A stretch of 64,000 nt of DNA from G965232465 sp965276005 (GTDB taxonomy: Bacteria; Pseudomonadota; Alphaproteobacteria; JAQWUY01). The notes beneath the pieces were generated by a model. It was not told the origin of the DNA. It saw only the letters and a program-made list of their open reading frames with translations, and did no database searches. Location of the stretch: positions 434,001 through 498,000 of the forward strand of contig OZ254962.1 in NCBI GenBank assembly GCA_965276005.1, read 5' to 3'. Positions 28,101 to 35,750 of this stretch are shown here, piece by piece (the stretch's first letter is position 1; each line of letters begins with the position of its first letter). The translations under genes and the position numbers were made by a program.

Positions 28101-29438
28101 GGGGCGACCCAAGATTCTAGTATTACTTCTGATTATGACGGTACTATTGAAGTTACCGCCAACGACGAAAAAGCCAAGCTGATTAAAGATCGGGACGGCT
28201 TGTTTGTATTGATGGATCGCCATGCGGAATTGGTTATCAAAGATATAGAAGGGCGGGAACGGGCAAAACACAAATTGCAATACGGATACCGCTTGCGGGT
28301 GAGTTCTGGCAAAGCTGTCAAACAAGGCGATGTGGTCGTCGAATGGGATTCGTCGTTTACCCCAATTGTTGCCGAAGTGTCCGGCACCGTCAAAATGGCG
28401 GATCTGATAGAGGGGGATACTTTCGCCAAAGTCGTCGACGAACGCACAGGCATTGCATCGTTCGAAGTCCGACCCCCGTCGACAACGGCTTTAAAACCCC
28501 GTATTATTTTACAAGATGACAATGGCGATGCCATTCTTTTGGAAAACGATATCGAAGCCCGTTACTTTATGTCCGAAGGGGCGGTGCTGTCTGTGCAAGA
28601 CGGGGATTCTGTTGCCCCCGGTGATGTGCTTGCCCGCATTCCACGGGAAACCGCCAAAACTCGAGATATTACCGGCGGTCTGCCCCGGGTAGCGGAGCTG
28701 TTCGAAGCCCGCAAACCCAAAGATTTTGCCATCATTTCGCCCATCGATGGCTATGTGGAATTTGGCAAAGACTACAAGACAAAACGCCGCTTGCTGATTA
28801 AGCCCATCGATGGGGAAGCGATTGAAGTGATGGTGCCAAAAGGCAAACACATCGCCGTAAGAGAGGGCGAATTTATCAGCAAAGGCGACAAACTGATAGA
28901 CGGTGCCACCGTGCCACACGATATTTTAGAAGTAAACGGCATCGAAGCGTTGGCAGAATACTTGGTACAAGAAGTACAGGCGGTATACCGCTTGCAAGGG
29001 GTAAAAATCGACGACAAACATATCGAAGTGGTCATTCGCCAAATGTTACAAAAGGTGGAAATTACCGATGCCGGCGATTCATACCTAGTGGTAGGCGAAG
29101 AAATCAGCCGAGAAGAAGCGGCACACATGCACGACGAATTGGTAGCGGAAGGCAAAAAACCGATTGCCTACAAACCCATACTACAGGGCATCACCAAAGC
29201 CAGCCTACACACCAATTCGTTCATTTCGGCGGCGTCTTTCCAAGAAACCACCCGAGTACTCACAGAGGCAGCAGTGTACGGCAAGACCGATACCTTAATG
29301 GGGTTAAAAGAAAATGTCATAGTAGGACGGCTTATCCCAGCGGGAACAGGCGTTGCTGTACAACGCATGCGTAAAAATTTGGATGCCAGCAACACCTTTA
29401 CACCCCCCGAACTCGATATTGAGGACGAAGTGGCATAA
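25128..29438 (+). CDS. rpoC: DNA-directed RNA polymerase beta' subunit
   Basis: Catalytic subunit, 1436 residues. The N-terminal zinc site CWCGKYKR…CEKCH is at about residues 71–89; the catalytic magnesium loop NADFDGDQMAVH is near residue 460; the second zinc cluster (CGCDSQ…CQAKTGVCAKCYGRD) lies at about 865–950. All look intact. Its stop is 95 bp before tRNA-Asp, and I see no clear terminator between them. Confidence 0.98.
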   Translation: MLKAMEKIFGQPQGPQNFDKIRISIASPEQIYSWSHGEIKKPETINYRTFKPERDGLFCAKIFGPTKDYECWCGKYKRMKHKGTTCEKCHVEVTLSKVRRERMGHIELVAPVAHIWFLKSLPSRIGLLVDIPLKDLEAILYFDKYIVLESGLTPLEPMSLLTEEQYLDAQSEYGMDAFTAKIGAEALEDILTSMDLKEERDMAKMELEETKSETKRKKLVKRTKLIEAFLQSGTRPEWMIMKNIPVIPPELRPLVPLDGGRFATSDLNDLYRRVINRNNRLKRLMELQAPDIIIRNEKRMLQESVDALFDNGRRGRVITGTNKRPLKSLSDMLKGKQGRFRQNLLGKRVDYSGRSVIVVGPELKLHQCGLPKKMALELFRPFIYAKLELYGYAPTIKAAKKMLERERPEVWEILEEIIREHPVMLNRAPTLHRLGIQAFEPVLVEGKAISLHPLVCSAFNADFDGDQMAVHVPLSLEAQLEARVLMMSTNNILSPSSGKPVIVPSQDIILGLYYLTLERHDKPGSQVYISSVEALKSALSTQDVTLHKADGKYTAVTVAESVSDSELADLFEDLQKEKITAHRVQLFAAISELEHALDEGVVTLHTPIKAIYRTVDESGQLVREKVRTTAGRMLLSDVFPRHHKLPFDTINRVIGKKEVSGVIDAVYRHCGPKETVVFADRLMEMGFRWACRAGISFGKEDMLIPPTRAARIETADSEVKQFEQQYQEGLITSREKYNKVVDVWSICTDKIADEMMQEMGKVDFDRGFNSVYMMADSGARGSLAQMKQLAGMRGLMAKPSGEIIETPIKSNFKQGLTVLEYFTSAHGARKGLADTALKTANSGYLTRRLVDVAQDCIVTEPDCGCDSQYSIKVESIVEGGNVIQKASERALGRVVARDVEASDRVIIPQGTLITEDEEELLEEHGIDQLSIHSVLTCQAKTGVCAKCYGRDLSRGDLVNRGEAVGVIAAQSIGEPGTQLTMRTFHIGGVAQGATQDSSITSDYDGTIEVTANDEKAKLIKDRDGLFVLMDRHAELVIKDIEGRERAKHKLQYGYRLRVSSGKAVKQGDVVVEWDSSFTPIVAEVSGTVKMADLIEGDTFAKVVDERTGIASFEVRPPSTTALKPRIILQDDNGDAILLENDIEARYFMSEGAVLSVQDGDSVAPGDVLARIPRETAKTRDITGGLPRVAELFEARKPKDFAIISPIDGYVEFGKDYKTKRRLLIKPIDGEAIEVMVPKGKHIAVREGEFISKGDKLIDGATVPHDILEVNGIEALAEYLVQEVQAVYRLQGVKIDDKHIEVVIRQMLQKVEITDAGDSYLVVGEEISREEAAHMHDELVAEGKKPIAYKPILQGITKASLHTNSFISAASFQETTRVLTEAAVYGKTDTLMGLKENVIVGRLIPAGTGVAVQRMRKNLDASNTFTPPELDIEDEVA

Positions 29439-29489
29439 ACTGTATAGTGAAAATTATATAGTGTGGCAGTAACATTTTTAAAAAACCTA

Positions 29490-29518
29490 TTGACAACACA
29501 CACCGTTTGGCATATAAG
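29490..29518 (+). promoter_or_regulatory. Sigma-70-type promoter of tRNA-Asp
   Basis: TTGACA (29490–29495), a 17-bp spacer and TATAAG (29513–29518), 15 bp before the tRNA. The -35 box is a perfect consensus. Confidence 0.85.
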
Positions 29519-29533
29519 TCCCTTATCCCATGT

Positions 29534-29611
29534 GGGGGCGTAGTTCAGTTTGGTTAGAACGCTAGCCTGTCACGCTAGAGGTCGCGGGTTCGAGTCCCGT
29601 CGCTCCCGCCA
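29534..29611 (+). tRNA. tRNA-Asp (anticodon GTC), CCA encoded
   Basis: The acceptor GGGGGCG pairs with CGCTCCC (one G–T), followed by G and an encoded CCA. The anticodon GTC is at 29569–29571 in CTGTCAC. The T arm reads GGGTTCGAGTCCC. Confidence 0.97.
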
Positions 29612-29682
29612 TGTGGATGGTGTCCGTTATGTGGATATTATGCGGTGTAGGTACTTAATCTTTTTGGGTTTTGTGCCTTTTT

Positions 29683-29711
29683 TTGTCTGTGGTGGGATTA
29701 TGTGGTATAAT
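29683..29711 (+). promoter_or_regulatory. Sigma-70-type promoter of the nuoLMN–birA unit
   Basis: TTGTCT (29683–29688), a 17-bp spacer and a perfect TATAAT (29706–29711), 32 bp before the first ATG. It shows that these three nuo-like genes are not driven from a larger upstream nuo operon here. Confidence 0.7.
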
Positions 29712-29743
29712 AGTATCCGTCAACAAACATAGGAAACATAAGT

Positions 29744-31447
29744 ATGCTATACGCATTCATACCCGTAGTTGTATTGATCAGTGCCTTGTATTTCTATCCT
29801 AGGAACGCTTGGAGTCTTTTTTATGGTCTGAGTGTACTGTCCGCTGTGTTGGGTGTGGGTATAACGGCGGTGTCGTTTTTTACTTTTGATACGCCTACTG
29901 CCTTGTATATTCCCTATGTGTTTAGCGATTTTTATCTCGTTACCAACTCTGTAACCTTGTATATGACGATGGGGGTGTACAGTATGTTGTTATGTGCTAT
30001 GTTGCTGTTTCGGCATCGCATATTTTACCAAGTCCATCATTTTGAAAAACTGATTTTGTTGTGGTTGCATACTTTATTTGTTATTTTTGCCATTTCCGCC
30101 CAAGATATGTTACAAATACTGTTTGCATGGGCGGGGTGTGCGTTGTGTATGTTTGCCATAAGTGCTTATAAAGATGCCAAAACCGATGTGGATATGCCGT
30201 TGTATGCGTTTTTTGCTTATATCCTGCCGTTAATGTTGTTTATCGGTGTGTTTGCCACCAATACACAGTATACTTGGTTTGGCAATGTGGTGTTTATTGT
30301 CTCCGTGTGTTCCATATGGGGGGTGTTTCCTTTTAATATGTGGGTAGGGCGGCTGTTTACACAGGCAAAGTTGTATGCGGTGGTGCTGTGTACATTAAAA
30401 ACCGTGCTAGCGGTCAAACTGGTACAAGTGTATATGTACAATATGACCGCCGAATTTGTGTTTAACGACACCACATTTATACCAGCGGTAGCGGTAGGCA
30501 CTTTGTTAATTGGGGCGATGGTGGTGTATAACCAAATGGACATATTCAGACGATTAGGCTATATATTCGGCGTATTTGGCAGTATGAGTATCGTTGTGTC
30601 TAGTGTCCTACCGTTGCCCTATGCGATGGTGTTTATGTTGTATTATGGGTGGATTTTTCTGTCTATAGCAACAATTTTATGCGTTGTCCATTATGTGTTG
30701 TCTGGGGAGCGGGATATTTGCCACATGGGCGGTATCAGCCAATATGCCCCGATTCTGTATGTGTTATACTTTGTGGTCATGTGGGGCGTTGGCTATGTGC
30801 CGGTGCACCTGATATCGATTATCATGGGCAAGGCTGTGTTTGTGGTCGATGTGTCGTACTCGATGTATCCGATTGGCGGCGTGTTTCTTATCGGGCAGTT
30901 TGTATTTTGCTATGGGTTTGGACGGATGGGGGCGTTGATATTTACCCAAGAAGGCAATGCTGACGATATGGTGACCGCTTATCTTAAAAAGCCGTCGAAA
31001 TGGATTTTATCGGCATTTGTACTGGTGTTAATTGGGGCGACAGCGTTTGGTTTTATCAGCAACACCACTGTATTACCCCCCCCACAAAAAACATGGCAAT
31101 ATGGCAATGTGTTGTATGTGGTGTTGGTGGCAACCAGTATACTAGGCTTTGTGTTGGGATTGTTCCCAAAAAGTAAAACCATACAAATATCGGAATTTTA
31201 TCGCCATAATTTATACATAAATGATACATATTATTTTGTTGTTCATAAGCTGTTGGCGGCGTTAAATCGTCCGCCTGCCCCAAAAACGGCGACACATCGA
31301 CGGGTAGACGCCCAAGTGTTACGGATACTACACAAGTGTAAAGCGGTGTTTATCACAATGCATAAATCGCCGTATGGTATGGGATATTATCCGTTTGTGG
31401 CAAGCGTGTTGGTGGTGTTGGCAATACTCGTGAGGTACAAGGCGTGA
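29744..31447 (+). CDS. nuoL: NuoL-like antiporter subunit, strongly diverged
   Basis: Membrane protein of 567 residues with about 15 helices, similar in layout to the NuoL subunit of complex I, though 40–80 residues shorter than usual. The segment ILFAWAGCALCMFAI (about 126–140) lines up with the family motif WEGVGLCSYL, but the essential Glu (E144 in E. coli) is Ala130. The usual lysine and PTPVSALIHA region (helix 7–8) is also replaced (SIWGVFPFNMWVGRLF). The C-terminal NDTYYFVVHKLLAAL fits the NuoL tail. It overlaps nuoM (GTGA). Identity rests on order L-M-N and these alignments by eye. Confidence 0.75.
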   Translation: MLYAFIPVVVLISALYFYPRNAWSLFYGLSVLSAVLGVGITAVSFFTFDTPTALYIPYVFSDFYLVTNSVTLYMTMGVYSMLLCAMLLFRHRIFYQVHHFEKLILLWLHTLFVIFAISAQDMLQILFAWAGCALCMFAISAYKDAKTDVDMPLYAFFAYILPLMLFIGVFATNTQYTWFGNVVFIVSVCSIWGVFPFNMWVGRLFTQAKLYAVVLCTLKTVLAVKLVQVYMYNMTAEFVFNDTTFIPAVAVGTLLIGAMVVYNQMDIFRRLGYIFGVFGSMSIVVSSVLPLPYAMVFMLYYGWIFLSIATILCVVHYVLSGERDICHMGGISQYAPILYVLYFVVMWGVGYVPVHLISIIMGKAVFVVDVSYSMYPIGGVFLIGQFVFCYGFGRMGALIFTQEGNADDMVTAYLKKPSKWILSAFVLVLIGATAFGFISNTTVLPPPQKTWQYGNVLYVVLVATSILGFVLGLFPKSKTIQISEFYRHNLYINDTYYFVVHKLLAALNRPPAPKTATHRRVDAQVLRILHKCKAVFITMHKSPYGMGYYPFVASVLVVLAILVRYKA

Positions 31448-32877
31448 TTGAAGTTTTACCGGTTATCATTTTTGCCCCCTTACTAGGGGCGGTATGTGCG
31501 TCCTTGGTGCAAGGGCAAGGCGTCGCTCCCGAAGTTCTATCCCGCAATTGTCGTGCTGTGGGGATGCTGACTACGGGTATGGTGTTTGTGTTGTCGGTGT
31601 TGCTGTACTTCAATGACAATTCTGTATACATTGTACCGCTGATACCGGATATATATTTAAATTACAATTTGTATGCCAACGCTTTTTCTAAATATTTTAT
31701 TTTGGGGGTGTCGCTGTGTGCTTTTATGACCGTTTGGGTTAGCTACTTTTCCAAAGTGGAAAATATTCGGGCGTTTATATTTACTTTATTGGTGTTAGAA
31801 TTTTTGGCGATTAACATATTTTTAACGGAAAATATTATGGTGTTGGTGATGTTATTGGAAATGGCTTTTTATGTGATTGTGCTACAAGTATACACCATTA
31901 ACGACCGCCGGGGGGCGGTACAGCTGTTAATATTGGTTATATTGTCGTTGATGAGTATGATTGCTGTACTGAGTATTGTATTTACCGCTAACACCGCCGA
32001 TATATCGTCTATTGCGTATCAATTGCCATACGACAGGGACAAAACCATCGAGTGGTGGATTTTACTTATATCGTTTATGGGGCGATTCCCGGTGTTTATC
32101 CTAGACGGGTGGTATCGGTTGCTTATCGACAGGGTCAATTTGTGTTTTCTGGGTTTTGTTGCCACATATCCGATTGTCATAAGTTTGTACGCTATTATGC
32201 GGGTGCATATATTTGCATTTGGCAATATGTCCGATATATATGCCAATTGGGTCATATGGGGGGCGTTGCTGTGCATGGCGGGGGCGTGGGGCAAAGCTGT
32301 ATGGGAGCGGGATATAAAACACGGCATTGGCGGGCTGGTCAAGGGTACGGGGGGATTGGTGCTGGCGACCGTATTTATGCTCAATCAAGACTCGGCTATT
32401 TTGTCGACTTTCTTTATCGTATCCTACGCTATCAGTATCTGCGGCTTGCTGGCGGTTATGAGTATCCTGTGCAACCGCTATCAAAGCACTATCATAAACG
32501 ACATTGTCCATCAAGACATGCGGGTACCGGGTATTTTACTGGCGGGATTGTTGTGTATGGGGGCGTTAAGTTTTATGCCTTTTACCGCAGGTTTTGTGTC
32601 TTTTGTCGGTATGTTGGGGATATGGGGGGCGTATAATATTTGGCTATTTGTGGGGGTTGTTGTGGCGATGGTCGGGGCGTCTGTACTGTGTACATATTAT
32701 TATTATGTGGTGTTTTTTAATAGCGGCGTGTCCCGCAATACGGACATTATCCCGCTTCGAAAAGCCGAATATTGGTTTATCCGCTCGCTGATATGTATTA
32801 TTGTTATACAAGGGGTATTTCCCCTGTGGTTTATGCAGCCGTTAACGGCTTATATGTACACGATAGGACTGTTATAA
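31444..32877 (+). CDS. nuoM: NuoM-like antiporter subunit, strongly diverged
   Basis: 477 residues, about 13–14 helices, second of the L-M-N set. The helix-5 glutamate is kept (VMLLEMAFYVI, E139). The helix-7 lysine motif (normally VK-PLFPFHTWLP) is GRFPVFILDGWYR here, with Arg in place of Lys, and the APTAGSV block that follows has no counterpart. Its start is a GTG overlapping the nuoL stop; nuoN begins directly after its stop (TAAATG). By family it would be a proton-pumping membrane subunit of NADH:quinone oxidoreductase; whether it still pumps is uncertain. Confidence 0.75.
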   Translation: MIEVLPVIIFAPLLGAVCASLVQGQGVAPEVLSRNCRAVGMLTTGMVFVLSVLLYFNDNSVYIVPLIPDIYLNYNLYANAFSKYFILGVSLCAFMTVWVSYFSKVENIRAFIFTLLVLEFLAINIFLTENIMVLVMLLEMAFYVIVLQVYTINDRRGAVQLLILVILSLMSMIAVLSIVFTANTADISSIAYQLPYDRDKTIEWWILLISFMGRFPVFILDGWYRLLIDRVNLCFLGFVATYPIVISLYAIMRVHIFAFGNMSDIYANWVIWGALLCMAGAWGKAVWERDIKHGIGGLVKGTGGLVLATVFMLNQDSAILSTFFIVSYAISICGLLAVMSILCNRYQSTIINDIVHQDMRVPGILLAGLLCMGALSFMPFTAGFVSFVGMLGIWGAYNIWLFVGVVVAMVGASVLCTYYYYVVFFNSGVSRNTDIIPLRKAEYWFIRSLICIIVIQGVFPLWFMQPLTAYMYTIGLL

Positions 32878-34218
32878 ATGCTGGATATTATGTTGTATAT
32901 AACCAGTGCGGGGGCACTTGCCTATTCCAAGTATAACCCCCAATCACAGCTGAGTATCAGACGGGCGTTATGCGTAGTATATGCGACTGTTTTCATATGG
33001 CATGCGTATGTTCCCAAACCAGATACGGGCTTTATGGCATTTTATGTACAAGATGCGTTCCATATATCGATGAGTATCGGTATCACTCTGAGTGCGGTCA
33101 TATTGTTGTTAATGTATCGGGCGGATAAGATGCCCATATACTATTATCGGATCATGATATGCGTGGTAACCGGTGCTTATCTAGCGTCAAAAGATAATAT
33201 TGTTGGCTTGTTTATAGGTATTGCATTGATTGTCAGCGGATTGTATTATAAAGTAACCTATTCAAAGATGGACAAACACCACATGCAGCGTACCTATAAA
33301 AAAGGTATTATCACGGCGTTTTTGTGTATGGCACTAGGTATAGGGGTAGTGGTACTGGAGGCGGATTTTGCCATGAGCTACAGGGATATTGCCATTAAGA
33401 TACATCAAAATCCCAGTGCCATTTTTTATTTGGGCAGTGTGCTGTTGTTTGCCGGCGTCATGGGGCTTATGGGCATGGTACCGTTTTCAACGGCGTTGTT
33501 AAATGTCCATCGTATTTTTGAACAGCCGTTGGTGATGGTCAATCGCTTGTTGGTGGCAACCACCTTATTTTTGATTTTAGGGCATTTTATTATTGTCCTT
33601 TACGCCTATACAGCCGATACATTTTGGCGTATTATATTTATGGGCGTGGGGTTGTTGTCGATGGTTATATCGGTTATCGGCAGTATGATTGAAAATTCTT
33701 TAAAACGCTTGTACGGGTATGTGGTATTGGGACATATGGGGTTTATTGCCATCATTTTTAGCACCGAACAAGTGGATGCTGTGGCGTTGGCAACCCAATA
33801 TACGACCGGCTATGTGTTGTCATACTTGGCATTTTGGGCGTACGCCCGCAGTGTCCATGTGGGCAGGGACGCTTTGGATAAAATCTCCGATTTGGCAATG
33901 TTGCGATACGGCAAGCCATATTATACTTTTTGGTTTGGTATCAGTGCCTTGTGTTTTGCAGGTTTCCCGCCATTTGCCCTGTTTTGGGGTAAAATACTGG
34001 TACTTGGCAAGCCCGAATATTGGAACCAGTCTTTCTTCGAAGTGTTGGTGATACTTATTTTTATTCAGGGCATGTGGGCGTTGCGGTTTATGTATTTTGC
34101 GTATATTCATCCGATACCAGCAAAAACACGGGTGGTGTATACTTATAATGCTTCGTCTATGACCGGTATTATGCGGATACTGTTGACCGGCTTTGCCATT
34201 TTATATGTGTTTATTTGA
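32878..34218 (+). CDS. nuoN: NuoN-like antiporter subunit, strongly diverged
   Basis: 446 residues and about 13 helices. Two C-terminal blocks match NuoN well: SLKRLYGYVVLGHMGF and ALCFAGFPPFALFWGKILVL, keeping the discontinuous-helix lysine. In the N-terminal half, GLFIGIALIVSGLYY aligns with the GIELLSLPLY motif but has Ala116 in place of the essential Glu, and MGMVPFSTALL lacks the helix-7 lysine. Followed by birA after 9 bp, the usual alphaproteobacterial order. Confidence 0.78.
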   Translation: MLDIMLYITSAGALAYSKYNPQSQLSIRRALCVVYATVFIWHAYVPKPDTGFMAFYVQDAFHISMSIGITLSAVILLLMYRADKMPIYYYRIMICVVTGAYLASKDNIVGLFIGIALIVSGLYYKVTYSKMDKHHMQRTYKKGIITAFLCMALGIGVVVLEADFAMSYRDIAIKIHQNPSAIFYLGSVLLFAGVMGLMGMVPFSTALLNVHRIFEQPLVMVNRLLVATTLFLILGHFIIVLYAYTADTFWRIIFMGVGLLSMVISVIGSMIENSLKRLYGYVVLGHMGFIAIIFSTEQVDAVALATQYTTGYVLSYLAFWAYARSVHVGRDALDKISDLAMLRYGKPYYTFWFGISALCFAGFPPFALFWGKILVLGKPEYWNQSFFEVLVILIFIQGMWALRFMYFAYIHPIPAKTRVVYTYNASSMTGIMRILLTGFAILYVFI

Positions 34219-34227
34219 GAGGACAAC

Positions 34228-34974
34228 ATGCAGCATAACCCCCCATATCGTATACAGGAATACACAGTGTACCCCTACGATACCCTGCCCAGCACCGCTG
34301 ATATGGCAAAACAGGATATGTTTCAAGATGTGGACGCATATATTATCGTTGCCGATACCCAGCTATCGGGACGGGGCAGGCTTGGCAATGGGTGGCAGGG
34401 GGATACGGGCAATGTGTTTTTTAATATGGTGACTCAATTGGATATACCTATGCAACAGTGGTCTCAGCTGTCGTTGGTTATCGCCTTGGCACTCAGCGAT
34501 GTTATCAGCAATGTCCTTGACACCGCCGCAAAAGTACAGATAAAATGGCCCAATGACATATTGGTAAATGGGGCAAAAATTGCCGGTGTTTTACTGGAAA
34601 CCATACATACCCATACGCCAAAGCCCAAACTCAGTATGGGCATTGGTGTAAACATAGTTTCATCGCCGCCCATCGATGGGTATCCGACCTGTTATATACG
34701 GCAATTTGGCGGTACCATATCGGCAACGGATACAATACCCATGATTGTCAATAGGTATACACACTGGTTGCAAGCGTGGCACAAAAACGGTATGGCATCG
34801 ATAGTGTCCCTGTGGCTGGCAAGGGCGTGGGGGATGGGCAATACCATACGGGTACGCACACCACAAAAACACATACACGGGGTGTTTGTGGGACTGTCGC
34901 CGTCAGGGGAATTGCTGTTACAAACAACCAGCGGTAACATCACCGTCAATGCGGGCGAAGTGGTATTTGGATAA
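34228..34974 (+). CDS. birA: Biotin–[acetyl-CoA-carboxylase] ligase, BirA class I
   Basis: Activates biotin as biotinyl-AMP and attaches it to carboxylase carrier protein. 248 residues, lacking the DNA-binding N-terminus of E. coli BirA, so it should not be a repressor. The ligand loop SGRGRLGNGW is present (GRGRRG in most), as is KWPNDILVNGAKIAGVLLE. A typical C-terminal SH3-like domain ends with the GEV motif. It overlaps coaX as TAATG. Confidence 0.92.
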   Translation: MQHNPPYRIQEYTVYPYDTLPSTADMAKQDMFQDVDAYIIVADTQLSGRGRLGNGWQGDTGNVFFNMVTQLDIPMQQWSQLSLVIALALSDVISNVLDTAAKVQIKWPNDILVNGAKIAGVLLETIHTHTPKPKLSMGIGVNIVSSPPIDGYPTCYIRQFGGTISATDTIPMIVNRYTHWLQAWHKNGMASIVSLWLARAWGMGNTIRVRTPQKHIHGVFVGLSPSGELLLQTTSGNITVNAGEVVFG

Positions 34975-35750
34975 TGCAAAAAATAGTATGTATCGATATG
35001 GGCAACACCAGCGTACATTTTGGCATCGTACAAGGGGATGCGGTTATCGACAGCTGGCGTTTGCCTACGGACGGGTTAAACATGGCGGATACATTACATT
35101 CCCTGCAACACAAACATTTCGACGGTGTCTGTGTCGGATCGGTGGTACCCAACAGTACGGGGATACTGCGTGATACGGTGGCACAGTTCGAAGTGCCATC
35201 GGTATTTTACGGCGATGCGGGTGTCGAATCGGGGATATATATTCCCTTTGCCCATGCCCGTGATGTGGGGGCAGATATTATTTTAAATGGGGTTGCCGCC
35301 CATCATATTTATGGCGGTAATGTGTTGGTAATTGATTTTGGCACCGCTACCACTTTCGATGTTTTTTCCCACGAAAAGGAATTTTGTGGTACAGTTATCG
35401 CACCGGGAGCGGAATTATCGCTGGAAACATTGTACAATAAAGCGGCACAGCTGCCTAAGGTGGATGTGGCTCCAACGGAAAAAGTCGTCTGTATCACCAC
35501 CACACAGTGCATGCAATCGGGTATTTTTTGGGGCTATTTGTCTTTAATAGAGGGGATAACCAAACGCATTAAAGACGAATACAATGGCGATAGCAGATTC
35601 GGCACCCACCCTGTACAGGTGATTGCCACCGGCGGGCTAGCCCCTTTGTTTTGTGCGTACACACAGTGCATAGATCACATGCACAGCGGTCTTACCTTAA
35701 TCGGGTTACGGTTATTATTCGAAAGGAATATACAATATGAAAAATTATAA
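34974..35750 (+). CDS. coaX: Type III pantothenate kinase
   Basis: First step of coenzyme A synthesis, of the CoaX (ASKHA-fold) type. 258 residues. The phosphate-1 motif CIDMGNTSVHFGI opens the protein, VGADIILNGVAA and VIDFGTATTFDV follow, with the catalytic Asp in DVGAD, and ATGGLAP is near the end. The start overlaps the birA stop, and RNase J starts 14 bp before the coaX stop. Confidence 0.93.
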   Translation: MQKIVCIDMGNTSVHFGIVQGDAVIDSWRLPTDGLNMADTLHSLQHKHFDGVCVGSVVPNSTGILRDTVAQFEVPSVFYGDAGVESGIYIPFAHARDVGADIILNGVAAHHIYGGNVLVIDFGTATTFDVFSHEKEFCGTVIAPGAELSLETLYNKAAQLPKVDVAPTEKVVCITTTQCMQSGIFWGYLSLIEGITKRIKDEYNGDSRFGTHPVQVIATGGLAPLFCAYTQCIDHMHSGLTLIGLRLLFERNIQYEKL

